A stretch of DNA of 64,000 nucleotides from Bradyrhizobium ottawaense (lineage in GTDB: Bacteria; Pseudomonadota; Alphaproteobacteria; Rhizobiales; Xanthobacteraceae). Positions within the stretch are counted from its first letter, which is position 1. Every line of letters begins with the position of its first letter. The stretch is taken from NCBI RefSeq assembly GCF_002278135.3, contig NZ_CP029425.2, positions 5,246,001 through 5,310,000 of the forward strand. Reading direction: 5' to 3'. Positions 25,711 through 34,826 of this stretch are shown piece after piece. The notes under the pieces were generated by a model. That model made no database searches, was not told the origin of the DNA, and saw only the letters and a list, made by a program, of their open reading frames with translations. Made by a program: the position numbers and the translations under genes.

Positions 25711-27987
25711 TCAGGCTCTCTCCGACACCGCATCCGCGGCTGCGACGGCAGCCATGTTCACGATGCGGCGGACGGTCGAGGATGGCGTGAGAATGTGGGC
25801 GGGCTTGGCCGCGCCGAGCAAAATGCCGCCGACCGTCAGCCCCTGCCCCGCAGCCATCCGCAAAAGATTGTACGAGATGTTGGCCGCGTCCAGATTGGGC
25901 ATCACCAGCACGTTCGCCGGACCTACGAAACCGGAATCGGGAAACTCGTGGTCACGCACCGACTGCGACAGCGCCGCGTCGCCCCGCATCTCGCCTTCCA
26001 CGGCCAGATCGGGCGAGCGCGCGCGGATGATCGTGCGCGCCTCCCGCATCTTGTGCGCCTCCGGCACCGCCGAGCTGCCGAAGCTCGAATGCGACAACAG
26101 CGCCACTCGAGGCGTGATGCCGAATCGCCTGACTTCGGCGGCCGCCAGCAGCGCGATGTCGGCAACCTGCTCGGCAGTCGGATTGAGATTGCAATGCGTG
26201 TCGCAGATGAACAGCTGATGCTGCGGGAGAATGAGCATTTGCATTACGGCGAGCGTCCGCACGTCGTCCCGCGTTCCGATCACGTTCTTGATCGCCGCCA
26301 GGTGATCGGCGGTTCGCCCGATCACTCCGCAAAGCATCGCATCGCCGATCCCTCGCTCGAGCAGGATCGACGCCAGCACCGTCGCATTGCTCCGCGTCTC
26401 CGACAGCGCGAGGGCCGCCGATACGCCATCGCGCCTCCTGCGCGCATGATACACGTCAGCGCATTTGGAATAGACCTGCGCATCGTGCGGATCGATGATC
26501 TCGCAGTCCTGGCCGGGCCTGAGCCGGAGACCGAAAGCCTTGATCTGCTGTTCGATGGTGGCAGGCCGGCCGAGCAACAACGGCTTCGCGATCCGCTCGT
26601 CAGCGATGACCTGTGCTGCCCGCAGCACGCGCTCATCCTCGCCTTCGGCCAGAACGAGGGATTTTCCGCTCCCCTTCGCCACCGAAAACACCGGCTGCAT
26701 CGCATTGCCGGACTGGTAGACAAAACGGCTCAGCTTCTGCCGATAAGCGTCCATATCGGCGATCGGACGCCTTGCAACACCGGTATCGGCGGCCGCCTTT
26801 GCCACCGCCGGCGCAATCATCTCGATGAGACGTGGATCGAACGGCTTTGGAATGAGATAGTTGCGCCCGAAGCGAAGGTCCTCGCCCTTGTAGGCGGTTG
26901 CGACCACCTCAGGAACCTCGGCCAGGGCGAGGTCTGCGAGTGCGCGGACCGTCGCAAGCTTCATCTCCTCGTTGATGGTGGTCGCACCGCAATCGAGCGC
27001 GCCACGGAAGATGAACGGGAAGCACAGGACGTTGTTGATCTGGTTGGGATAGTCCGAACGCCCCGTGCCGATGATCGCATCGGGACGAACCGCCAGCGCG
27101 TCTTCCGGCATGATCTCCGGAACCGGATTGGCCATCGCGAAGATCAGGGGATCGCGGGCCATCCTCCTGACCAGGTCTGATGTCAGCACCTTGCCGGCCG
27201 ACAGTCCGAGGAAGATGTCCGCATCCTGGATGATGTCGTCCAGCTTCCGCGCATCCGTCTTCACGGCATAGCGCGCCTTGTTGTCGTCCATGCTTTCGGT
27301 ACGGCCGGCATACACGACACCCTTGGCGTCGGTCACGATGATGCGCTCGCGGCGCAATCCAAGGCTCACGATGAGATCGAGGCAGGCGAGCGCCGCAGCA
27401 CCCGCGCCGGAGCAGACCAGCTTGACCTCGGCGATGTCCTTCTTGACCAGCTTCAGCCCGTTGAGGATCGCGGCTGCAGCGATGATCGCGGTGCCATGCT
27501 GATCATCGTGGAAGACGGGTATCTTCATCCGTTCGCGGAGCTTCTTCTCGATGTAGAAGCACTCCGGCGCCTTGATGTCCTCGAGGTTGATGCCGCCGAA
27601 GGTCGGCTCCATCCGCGCGATCGTCTCGATCAGCGCGTCGGGATTCTCCTCGGCGAGTTCGATGTCGAACACGTCGATGCCTGCGAACTTCTTGAACAGG
27701 CACGCCTTGCCCTCCATGACCGGTTTTCCGGCCAGCGCGCCGATATTGCCGAGGCCGAGCACGGCGGTGCCGTTGGTGACGACGGCGACGAGGTTGCTGC
27801 GGGCCGTCAACACGTCCGCTTGCAACGGATCCTCGGCGATGACCAGGCAGGGCTCGGCCACACCAGGTGAATACGCCAGCGCCAGATCGCGCTGGGTGGC
27901 CATCGCCTTGGTCGGCACCACGGAGATCTTCCCCGGCGTCGGCAGGCGATGATATTCGAGTGCGGCTTCCCTGAGATCCTGGTCCAT
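25711..27987 (-). CDS. NAD(P)-dependent malic enzyme with phosphotransacetylase-like domain
   Basis: 758 residues from the ATG at 27987, preceded by GAGGAAC; this matches rhizobial DME/TME enzymes (~760). Residues 1-430 are the malic enzyme ([57 protein letters not shown]). Residues ~435-758 are a phosphotransacetylase-like domain that is regulatory rather than catalytic in this group. It converts malate to pyruvate and CO2. DctA supplies malate and the adjacent pyruvate dehydrogenase consumes the pyruvate. Cofactor preference cannot be read safely. Confidence 0.92.
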   Translation of the reverse strand: MDQDLREAALEYHRLPTPGKISVVPTKAMATQRDLALAYSPGVAEPCLVIAEDPLQADVLTARSNLVAVVTNGTAVLGLGNIGALAGKPVMEGKACLFKKFAGIDVFDIELAEENPDALIETIARMEPTFGGINLEDIKAPECFYIEKKLRERMKIPVFHDDQHGTAIIAAAAILNGLKLVKKDIAEVKLVCSGAGAAALACLDLIVSLGLRRERIIVTDAKGVVYAGRTESMDDNKARYAVKTDARKLDDIIQDADIFLGLSAGKVLTSDLVRRMARDPLIFAMANPVPEIMPEDALAVRPDAIIGTGRSDYPNQINNVLCFPFIFRGALDCGATTINEEMKLATVRALADLALAEVPEVVATAYKGEDLRFGRNYLIPKPFDPRLIEMIAPAVAKAAADTGVARRPIADMDAYRQKLSRFVYQSGNAMQPVFSVAKGSGKSLVLAEGEDERVLRAAQVIADERIAKPLLLGRPATIEQQIKAFGLRLRPGQDCEIIDPHDAQVYSKCADVYHARRRRDGVSAALALSETRSNATVLASILLERGIGDAMLCGVIGRTADHLAAIKNVIGTRDDVRTLAVMQMLILPQHQLFICDTHCNLNPTAEQVADIALLAAAEVRRFGITPRVALLSHSSFGSSAVPEAHKMREARTIIRARSPDLAVEGEMRGDAALSQSVRDHEFPDSGFVGPANVLVMPNLDAANISYNLLRMAAGQGLTVGGILLGAAKPAHILTPSSTVRRIVNMAAVAAADAVSERA

Positions 27988-28029
27988 CGTGTTCCTCGAT
28001 TCTTCGGTTCGGGAGGCCGGCATGCGGCC

Positions 28030-28755
28030 TCAGATCATGTGCTGGCCGCCATTCGCCGATATCGTCGATCCCGTGATGAAGCCGGCATCGTCGGAGGCGA
28101 GAAACACCACCGCGCGCGCGATCTCGTGCGGTTCACCCAGACGGCCGACCGGAATCTGGGGCAGAATGTTCTTGGCCACGATCTCCGGACTGATCGCCTT
28201 GACCATCTCGGTGGCGATATAGCCGGGGCAGATCGTGTTGACGGTGATGCCGGCGCGGGCGCCCTCCTGGGCCAACGCCTTCACGAAGCCGATGTCGCCG
28301 GCCTTGGCAGCGGAGTAGTTGACCTGGCCCATCTGGCCCTTCTGGCCGTTAATCGAGGAGATGCAGATCACGCGACCGAACTTGCGCTCGCGCATGCCTT
28401 CCCACACCGGCCGCGTCATGTTGAACAGCGAGTTCAGATTGGTGTTGATGACCGCGTACCATTGCTCTGGCGTCATCTTGTGGAACATGCCGTCCTTGGT
28501 GATGCCGGCGTTGTTGACCAGCACATCGACCGGCCCCAGGTCGGCCTCGACCTGTTTCAAGCCGGCGACGCAGGCCTCGTAGTTCGAGACGTCCCATTTG
28601 TAGACGTTGATGCCGGTCTGGCTCTTGAACTTCGCAGCTGCCTCGTCGTTACCGGCATAACTCGCCGCCACCTTGTAGCCGGCCGCCTTGAGTGCGACCG
28701 AGATCGCCTCGCCGATGCCGCGCGTTCCGCCGGTCACCACCGCAACTCTGGACAT
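28030..28755 (-). CDS. phaB: Acetoacetyl-CoA reductase
   Basis: 241 residues from the ATG at 28755 with GGAGGAAATC directly upstream. SDR fold: TGGTRGIGEAIS, NNAGITKDGMFHKM, and the catalytic Ser-Tyr-Lys in ISSINGQKGQMGQVNYSAAK. VNTICPGYIATEM and SANGGQHM complete the PhaB pattern. It reduces acetoacetyl-CoA to (R)-3-hydroxybutyryl-CoA with NADPH, the second step of PHB synthesis. phaA lies upstream; malic enzyme follows 42 bp downstream. Confidence 0.95.
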   Translation of the reverse strand: MSRVAVVTGGTRGIGEAISVALKAAGYKVAASYAGNDEAAAKFKSQTGINVYKWDVSNYEACVAGLKQVEADLGPVDVLVNNAGITKDGMFHKMTPEQWYAVINTNLNSLFNMTRPVWEGMRERKFGRVICISSINGQKGQMGQVNYSAAKAGDIGFVKALAQEGARAGITVNTICPGYIATEMVKAISPEIVAKNILPQIPVGRLGEPHEIARAVVFLASDDAGFITGSTISANGGQHMI

Positions 28756-28877
28756 GATTTCCTCCTGATCCTGATCGGTTATTCTTCTGCCGGCGCACGG
28801 CCAGCCGCTGTCGTTCGCGGATGGTGTGGTGCCGTCCGCGTTCATTCTGCTCCGGCGCTTATGGCCGGTGTTCTCTG

Positions 28878-30050
28878 CTACCGTTCGACCGTCAGGGCGA
28901 CGCCCATGCCACCCCCGATGCACAACGTTGCAAGCCCCTTCTTCGCACCCCGCTTCTGCATCTCGAACAGCAGCGTCGTCAGCACGCGGGCGCCAGACGC
29001 ACCGATCGGATGACCGATGGCGATGGCACCGCCGTTCACGTTCACGATCGAGGGATCCCAACCCATGTCCTTGTTGACGGCGATGGCCTGGGCCGCGAAG
29101 GCCTCGTTGGCTTCGACGAGATCGAGATCCCCGACCTTCCAGCCGGCCTTTTCCAGTGCCTTGCGCGAGGCCGGGATTGGCCCCGAACCCATTACCGCCG
29201 GGTCGACGCCGGCGGTCGCCCAAGAGACGATTTTTGCGAGCGGCGTCAGGCCGCGCCTGCTGGCTTCCTCCGCGCTCATCAACACCAGCGCGGCCGCGCC
29301 GTCGTTGAGGCCCGAGGCGTTGCCCGCAGTCACCGAGCCTTCCTTGTTGAAGGCGGGCTTAAGTTTGGCGAGAGCATCCTGCGTCGTGCCGGCACGGATA
29401 TACTCGTCCTGGTCGACGACAACGTCGCCCTTCCTGGTCTTGACGGTGACGGGAACGATCTCGTCCCTGAACCGGCCGCCCTTTTGCGCGTCCTCGGCCT
29501 TGTTCTGCGAGCGGGTGGCGAAAGCGTCCTGCTCCTCGCGGGTGATCTGCCATTTGGCGGCGATGTTCTCCGCCGTGACGCCCATGTGGTAGCCGTGGAA
29601 GGCGTCCATCAGGCCGTCCTTCAGCATGGAATCGACGAATTTGACGTCACCCATCTTGGTGCCGACACGCATATGCGACAGATGCGGCGCCATCGACATC
29701 GACTCCATGCCGCCGGCAACGATGACCTTTGCGTCGCCATTGGCGATCTGCTGCAGCCCGAGCGCCACCGACCGCAGACCCGAGCCGCAGAGCTGGTTCA
29801 TGCCCCACGCCGTCTTCTCCTGCGGAATGCCGGCCGCCATGGCGGCCTGCCGCGCCGGATTCTGCCCCTCACCGCCGGACAGCACCTGGCCCAGGATGAC
29901 CTCGTCGACATCTTCAGGCGAGACCTTGGCGCGTTCGAGGGCCCCCTTGATCGCGACGGCTCCGAGCTCGTGCGCGGTCAGCGATCCAAGTGCACCGTTG
30001 AAGGAGCCGACCGGCGTTCGCGCGGCGGACACAATCACCACATCAGTCAT
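28878..30050 (-). CDS. phaA: Acetyl-CoA acetyltransferase (beta-ketothiolase)
   Basis: 390 residues from the ATG at 30050 (AGGAA six bases upstream; another ATG at 30056 is too close to it). Nucleophilic Cys in [11 protein letters not shown], His in [11 protein letters not shown] and second Cys in LCIGGGMG, as in biosynthetic thiolases. It condenses two acetyl-CoA to acetoacetyl-CoA, the first step of PHB synthesis. It sits between dctA and phaB, separated by 46 and 122 bp. Confidence 0.95.
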   Translation of the reverse strand: MTDVVIVSAARTPVGSFNGALGSLTAHELGAVAIKGALERAKVSPEDVDEVILGQVLSGGEGQNPARQAAMAAGIPQEKTAWGMNQLCGSGLRSVALGLQQIANGDAKVIVAGGMESMSMAPHLSHMRVGTKMGDVKFVDSMLKDGLMDAFHGYHMGVTAENIAAKWQITREEQDAFATRSQNKAEDAQKGGRFRDEIVPVTVKTRKGDVVVDQDEYIRAGTTQDALAKLKPAFNKEGSVTAGNASGLNDGAAALVLMSAEEASRRGLTPLAKIVSWATAGVDPAVMGSGPIPASRKALEKAGWKVGDLDLVEANEAFAAQAIAVNKDMGWDPSIVNVNGGAIAIGHPIGASGARVLTTLLFEMQKRGAKKGLATLCIGGGMGVALTVER

Positions 30051-30096
30051 GACCATTTCCTCTTGTCTGTCTGTTAAATCTCTCGCAATCCAATCG

Positions 30097-31440
30097 CTAG
30101 ATGCCCCTGCCCTCTGCCACGGCGGTCTCGAAGTCTGTCGGATCGATGTCGCGCTCGAGACCGACACGAAGCTTCTCGCGATCGAGTTCGCCCTCCCACC
30201 AGGCCACCACCACGCAGGCAACACCGTTGCCGCAGAGATTGGTCAGCGCGCGGCATTCGCTCATGAACTTGTCGATACCGAGCACGATCGCCATGCCGGG
30301 AAGCAGCTCCGGCCTGACGGCGGCGAGCGTGCCGGCCAGCGTAATGAAGCCGGCACCCGTGATCCCCGATGCGCCCTTCGAGGTGAGCATGGCAACGACG
30401 AGAATCGTCAACTGCTCGCCGAAACTGAGCTGCACGTTCATCGCCTGGGCGATGAACAGCGTCGCCAGCGTCATGTAGATGTTGGTGCCGTCCAGATTGA
30501 AGGAGTAGCCGGTCGGCACGACGAGGCCAACGACCGGCTTGGAGCAGCCGAGGCGCTCGAGCTTCTCCATCATCTGCGGAAGCGCGCTCTCCGAGGACGA
30601 CGTGCCAAGCACGATCAGCAATTCATCCTTCAGATATCTGAGGAACTTGAAGATCGAGAATCCGGCGAAGCGGGCGATCAGACCAAGGACCACAAAGACG
30701 AACAGGAGCGCAGTGACATAGAAGGTTGCGATAAGCCCAGCGAGATTGCCCAATGCCTGCGGACCATACCGGCCGATCGTATAGGCCATCGCACCGAACG
30801 CACCGATCGGGGCCGCCTTAACAATGATCGAGATGACGCCGAACATCGCGTGAGCCACGTCATCGATGAACGCCCGCACGGTATGGGCGCGCTCGCCGAG
30901 CCCCATCAGCGCAAAGCCGAACAGGATTGCAAACAGCAGGACCTGCAGGATTTCTCCCTGCGCAAACGCTCCCACGACCGTGTCCGGGATGACGTGCAGG
31001 ACGAAATCGATCGACCTCATTTCGCTCGCCTGCTTGGCGTAACCCGCGACAGCAGCGGCGTTGGATTGACCCTGAAAGCCTGCTCCAGGCTGCACCACAT
31101 TGCCGACGATCAAGCCGAGTGCCAGTGCAAGCGTCGACACGATCTCGAAATAGATCAGCGCCTTGATCGCGACCCGACCGACCTTCTTGACTTCGGAGAT
31201 ATGGGCGATGCCGGAGACGACGGTACAGAAGATGATGGGCGCAATCACCATCTTGATGAGCTTGACGAAGCCGTCGCCCATCGCCTTGATCCACTCGTTC
31301 TTGCCGAGTTCGGGCGAGACCCAACCGACGATAATGCCGAGCACGATAGCTGCGAGCACCTGAACGTAGAGCACCCGGTAAAATGGCTTCTTCTGCGTCA
31401 CGGCCTTCTTATCGACCGTCGCACTGGTCGCTCCAGACAT
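30097..31440 (-). CDS. dctA: C4-dicarboxylate:cation symporter
   Basis: 447 residues. Matches DctA of the glutamate/dicarboxylate symporter family: [37 protein letters not shown], the serine-rich hairpin [19 protein letters not shown], and substrate-site segments [16 protein letters not shown] and [18 protein letters not shown]. It imports succinate, fumarate and malate. In rhizobia dctA is usually next to its own dctBD genes; here dctBD-like genes are in the same transcript direction 8 kb downstream. It follows lpd by 42 bp. Confidence 0.95.
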   Translation of the reverse strand: MSGATSATVDKKAVTQKKPFYRVLYVQVLAAIVLGIIVGWVSPELGKNEWIKAMGDGFVKLIKMVIAPIIFCTVVSGIAHISEVKKVGRVAIKALIYFEIVSTLALALGLIVGNVVQPGAGFQGQSNAAAVAGYAKQASEMRSIDFVLHVIPDTVVGAFAQGEILQVLLFAILFGFALMGLGERAHTVRAFIDDVAHAMFGVISIIVKAAPIGAFGAMAYTIGRYGPQALGNLAGLIATFYVTALLFVFVVLGLIARFAGFSIFKFLRYLKDELLIVLGTSSSESALPQMMEKLERLGCSKPVVGLVVPTGYSFNLDGTNIYMTLATLFIAQAMNVQLSFGEQLTILVVAMLTSKGASGITGAGFITLAGTLAAVRPELLPGMAIVLGIDKFMSECRALTNLCGNGVACVVVAWWEGELDREKLRVGLERDIDPTDFETAVAEGRGI

Positions 31441-31482
31441 TATGTCTCCTCCCTCATTTCGCTGCGTTCCGCGCGGGCAGTC

Positions 31483-33216
31483 CTACTTTTTCTTCTGCGG
31501 CGGCAGATCGGTACAGTGGCCCTCAAAGACCTCCGCCGCCATGCCGATGGACTCGCCGAGCGTCGGATGCGGATGAATGGTCTTGCCGATATCCGCGGGC
31601 TCGCAGCCCATCTCGATCGCGAGACAGACCTCGCTGATCAGATCGCCCGCATGTGTGCCGACGATGCCGCCGCCGATGACGCGTTGCGTCGCCGTGTCGA
31701 ACAGAAGCTTTGTGAAACCCTCGTCACGACCGTTGGCGATGGCACGGCCGGAGGCTGCCCAGGGAAAAACCGCCTTGCCGAACTTGATGCCTTCGGCCTT
31801 GCACTGATCCTCCGTCTTGCCGGCCCAGGCGACTTCGGGATCAGTGTAGGCCACGGACGGAATCTGCCGCGCGTCGAAATAGGATTTTTCGCCATGGGCG
31901 ACTTCCGCGGCCACATGACCTTCATGCACGGCTTTATGGGCCAGCATCGGCTGCCCGACGATGTCGCCGATCGCGAGGATATGCGCCACGTTGGTCCGCA
32001 TCTGCCTGTCGACGTCGATGAATCCGCGATCGGTCACCGCGACACCCGCCTTCTCGGCGCCGATCTTCTTGCCGTTCGGGCTGCGGCCGACCGCGACCAG
32101 AACCAGGTCATAGAGTTTCGGCGCCGACGGCGCCTGCTCGCCCTCGAAGGAGACCTCAATCCCGGCCTCGGTGGCCTTCCCACCGACCGTCCTGGTCTTC
32201 AGCATCACCTTGTCGAAGCGACGCGCGTTCATCTTGTCCCAGACCTTGACCAGGTCGCGGTCAGCGCCCTGCATCAGGCCGTCGAGCATCTCGACCACGT
32301 CGATGCGTGCGCCGAGTGTCGAATAGACCGTCGCCATCTCCAGCCCGATGATGCCGCCGCCGATCACCAGCATGCGCTTCGGGATCGATGTCAGCAGCAG
32401 GGCGCCGGTCGAGTCGACGATGCGCGGATCCTCGGGCAGGAACGGCAGCTTCACGGCCTGGCTGCCGGCGGCGATGATGGCCTTGGCGAACTTGATCGTC
32501 TTCTTGCCGCCTGCCGAGGTAACCTCGAGATGGTGCGGGTCGAGGAAGGCGCCGACGCCGGTCACGACCTCGACCTTGCGGGCCTTTGCCATTCCGGCAA
32601 GGCCGCCGGTCAGCTTCTTGATCACGCCGTCCTTAAACGCACGCAGCTTGCCGAGATCGATCTGCGGCGCGCCAAAGGAGATTCCGTGGTCCGGGAGGTG
32701 CTTGACCTCGTCGACGACGGACGCCGTATGCAGCAGCGCCTTGCTCGGAATGCACCCAACATTGAGGCAGACGCCGCCGAGTGTGTCGTAACGCTCGACC
32801 AACACGGTCTTCATGCCGAGATCGGCGGCTCGGAATGCGGCGGAGTAGCCGCCGGGACCGGCGCCGAGCACCAGCATGTCGCATTCCATATCCGCCTTGC
32901 CGGAATGGAATGCTGCGACAGGAGTCGCTGCCGGTGCCGCGGCGGCGGGGGCAGGCGGCGGCGTGGCCGCGGCGCCCGCGGCTTCCAGCATGAGGATGAC
33001 GGCCCCTTCGCTGACCTTGTCGCCGACCTTGACCCTGACCTCCCTGACAACGCCGGCATGCGAGGACGGAATCTCCATCGACGCCTTGTCGGACTCGACC
33101 ATGATCAGGCTGGTGTCGACCGCGACGGTCTCGCCGGGCTTGACCATGACTTCTATCACCGCGACGTCCTTGAAGTCGCCGATATCAGGCACCTTCACTT
33201 CGACCTGCTGAGCCAT
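31483..33216 (-). CDS. lpd: Dihydrolipoyl dehydrogenase with N-terminal lipoyl domain (PDH E3)
   Basis: 577 residues, longer than the usual ~465. Residues 1-80 are a lipoyl domain ([13 protein letters not shown], lysine for lipoylation), followed by an Ala/Pro linker. FAD motif [14 protein letters not shown] near 115, redox disulfide [16 protein letters not shown] motif [15 protein letters not shown], and His-Glu base HPHPTLGE at the end. It reoxidises dihydrolipoamide of the E2 core. An E3 with its own lipoyl domain is known from PdhL-type enzymes such as in Cupriavidus and Neisseria, so the complex is unusual for an alphaproteobacterium. Confidence 0.95.
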   Translation of the reverse strand: MAQQVEVKVPDIGDFKDVAVIEVMVKPGETVAVDTSLIMVESDKASMEIPSSHAGVVREVRVKVGDKVSEGAVILMLEAAGAAATPPPAPAAAAPAATPVAAFHSGKADMECDMLVLGAGPGGYSAAFRAADLGMKTVLVERYDTLGGVCLNVGCIPSKALLHTASVVDEVKHLPDHGISFGAPQIDLGKLRAFKDGVIKKLTGGLAGMAKARKVEVVTGVGAFLDPHHLEVTSAGGKKTIKFAKAIIAAGSQAVKLPFLPEDPRIVDSTGALLLTSIPKRMLVIGGGIIGLEMATVYSTLGARIDVVEMLDGLMQGADRDLVKVWDKMNARRFDKVMLKTRTVGGKATEAGIEVSFEGEQAPSAPKLYDLVLVAVGRSPNGKKIGAEKAGVAVTDRGFIDVDRQMRTNVAHILAIGDIVGQPMLAHKAVHEGHVAAEVAHGEKSYFDARQIPSVAYTDPEVAWAGKTEDQCKAEGIKFGKAVFPWAASGRAIANGRDEGFTKLLFDTATQRVIGGGIVGTHAGDLISEVCLAIEMGCEPADIGKTIHPHPTLGESIGMAAEVFEGHCTDLPPQKKK

Positions 33217-33234
33217 GCTGCCCTACTCCCGATC

Positions 33235-34803
33235 TCAGAACAGCACGCGCCGCAAATCGGCGAGCACGCTGGCGAAATAGACGTTGAAACGTGCGGCCGC
33301 CGCACCGTCGATGACGCGGTGGTCCCACGACAGCGACAGCGGCAAGGTCAGGCGTGACGTCCAGGTCTTGCCGTCAGGCGAATGCTGCTTCCAGTATCCC
33401 TTGCACACGCCCATGATCGCGACTTCCGGCGCGTTGATGATCGGCGTGAAATAGATGCCGCCGATGCCGCCGAGCGAGGAGATCGAGAAGGTGCCGCCCT
33501 GCATCTGGTCTGGCTTGATCTTGCCTTCGCGCGCAAGCTTGGCGAGCGCGTTCATCTCATTGGCGATGTCAGGCACCGATTTCTTGTCGGCATCGCGGAT
33601 GACGGGCACCATCAGGCCGTTCGGCGTGTCGGCGGCAAAGCCGATGTGCCAGTAGTTCTTGTAGACCAACGTGTCGCCGTCGAGGCTGGCATTGAACTCC
33701 GGAAACTTCTTCAGCGCCGCGACGGCTGCCTTCACCATGAACGGCAGCAGGGAGAGCTTCACGCCGCTCTTCTCCAGCTCCTTGTTCATCTTGACCCGGA
33801 ACTGCTCGAGCTCGGTGATGTCGGCCTCGTCATGGGTCGTGACATGCGGGATGACGACCCAGTTGCGATGCAGATTGGCTGCCGAAATCTTCTTGATGCG
33901 ACCGAGCTCCTTGCGCTCGACCGGGCCAAATTTTGCGAAATCGATCTTGGGCCAGGGCAGCAGATCGATGCCGCCGACACCGCCCCCGCTTGCGGGCGCC
34001 GCCTGCGGCTTGGCGGCGGACGCCCCGCCCTTGGCAACGGCCTCGACGTCTTCGCGAACGATACGGCCGTGACTACCGGAGCCTTTGACCTTGCCGAGAT
34101 CGACACCCATCTCGCGCGCCAGCTTGCGCACGGCCGGTCCGGCATAGGCGAGCGCGAAGGCCTTTTCGTCGACCCCGCCGACTTGCGCCACGGGAGCCGC
34201 TGTGGGCGCCGACGACACTGCTGCAGGCGCAGGCGCCGCAGAGGCGGCCGTCGTGGACGCATCGCTGGTCGCGAGCACGAGAATGATCGCGCCCTCGCTG
34301 ACCTTGTCGCCGGTCTTGACCTTGATCTCGCGCACGGTCCCCGAGAGGGGCGCCGGCACTTCCATCGTCGCCTTGTCGGATTCCAGCGCGATCAGCGGAT
34401 CCTCAGCCTTGACGCTGTCGCCGGGCTTGACGAAGATTTCAATGACCGGAACGTCCTTGAAGTCGCCGATATCCGGAACGCGCACCTCGGCGACACCGGC
34501 CGGCGCGCTAACCGACGACGGCGGTGCGCTGACGACGGGGCGAGTCTCGACCTGCTCGGCGCCCGCGCCCTCGAACTGCACGATCACCACGCCTTCGCTG
34601 ACCTCGTCGCCAACCTTGACGACCACGGCCTTCACCACGCCATCGCGCGGCGACGGCACTTCCATGGTTGCCTTGTCGGATTCCAGCGCAACCAGCGGGT
34701 CCTCCGCCTTCACCTTGTCGCCCGGCTTGACGAATACTTCGATCACCGGGACGTTCTTGAAGTCGCCGATATCGGGAACTTTGATGTCGATCAGACCACT
34801 CAT
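33235..34803 (-). CDS. aceF: Dihydrolipoamide acetyltransferase (PDH E2), two lipoyl domains
   Basis: 522 residues from the ATG at 34803, preceded by GAGGG. Two lipoyl domains (about 1-80 and 115-195), each with SDKATMEVP; an Ala/Pro linker; a peripheral subunit-binding domain (AGPAVRKLAREMGVDLGKVK); and the catalytic acyltransferase domain ending with LSWDHRVIDGAAAARF, whose HxxxDG motif supplies the active-site histidine. It starts 23 bp after aceE and ends 18 bp before lpd, so the three form the pyruvate dehydrogenase complex. Confidence 0.95.
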   Translation of the reverse strand: MSGLIDIKVPDIGDFKNVPVIEVFVKPGDKVKAEDPLVALESDKATMEVPSPRDGVVKAVVVKVGDEVSEGVVIVQFEGAGAEQVETRPVVSAPPSSVSAPAGVAEVRVPDIGDFKDVPVIEIFVKPGDSVKAEDPLIALESDKATMEVPAPLSGTVREIKVKTGDKVSEGAIILVLATSDASTTAASAAPAPAAVSSAPTAAPVAQVGGVDEKAFALAYAGPAVRKLAREMGVDLGKVKGSGSHGRIVREDVEAVAKGGASAAKPQAAPASGGGVGGIDLLPWPKIDFAKFGPVERKELGRIKKISAANLHRNWVVIPHVTTHDEADITELEQFRVKMNKELEKSGVKLSLLPFMVKAAVAALKKFPEFNASLDGDTLVYKNYWHIGFAADTPNGLMVPVIRDADKKSVPDIANEMNALAKLAREGKIKPDQMQGGTFSISSLGGIGGIYFTPIINAPEVAIMGVCKGYWKQHSPDGKTWTSRLTLPLSLSWDHRVIDGAAAARFNVYFASVLADLRRVLF

Positions 34804-34826
34804 CGCTCTGCCCTCGGCTCCCTGGC

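Noticed and set aside
29626..33357. Very long plus-strand open frame (1243 codons) opposite phaA, dctA and lpd
   Set aside because: The minus-strand genes here have complete, recognisable domains and active sites. The plus-strand translation is low in recognisable motifs and rich in His, Asp and Arg, as expected for a frame mirroring GC-rich codons.
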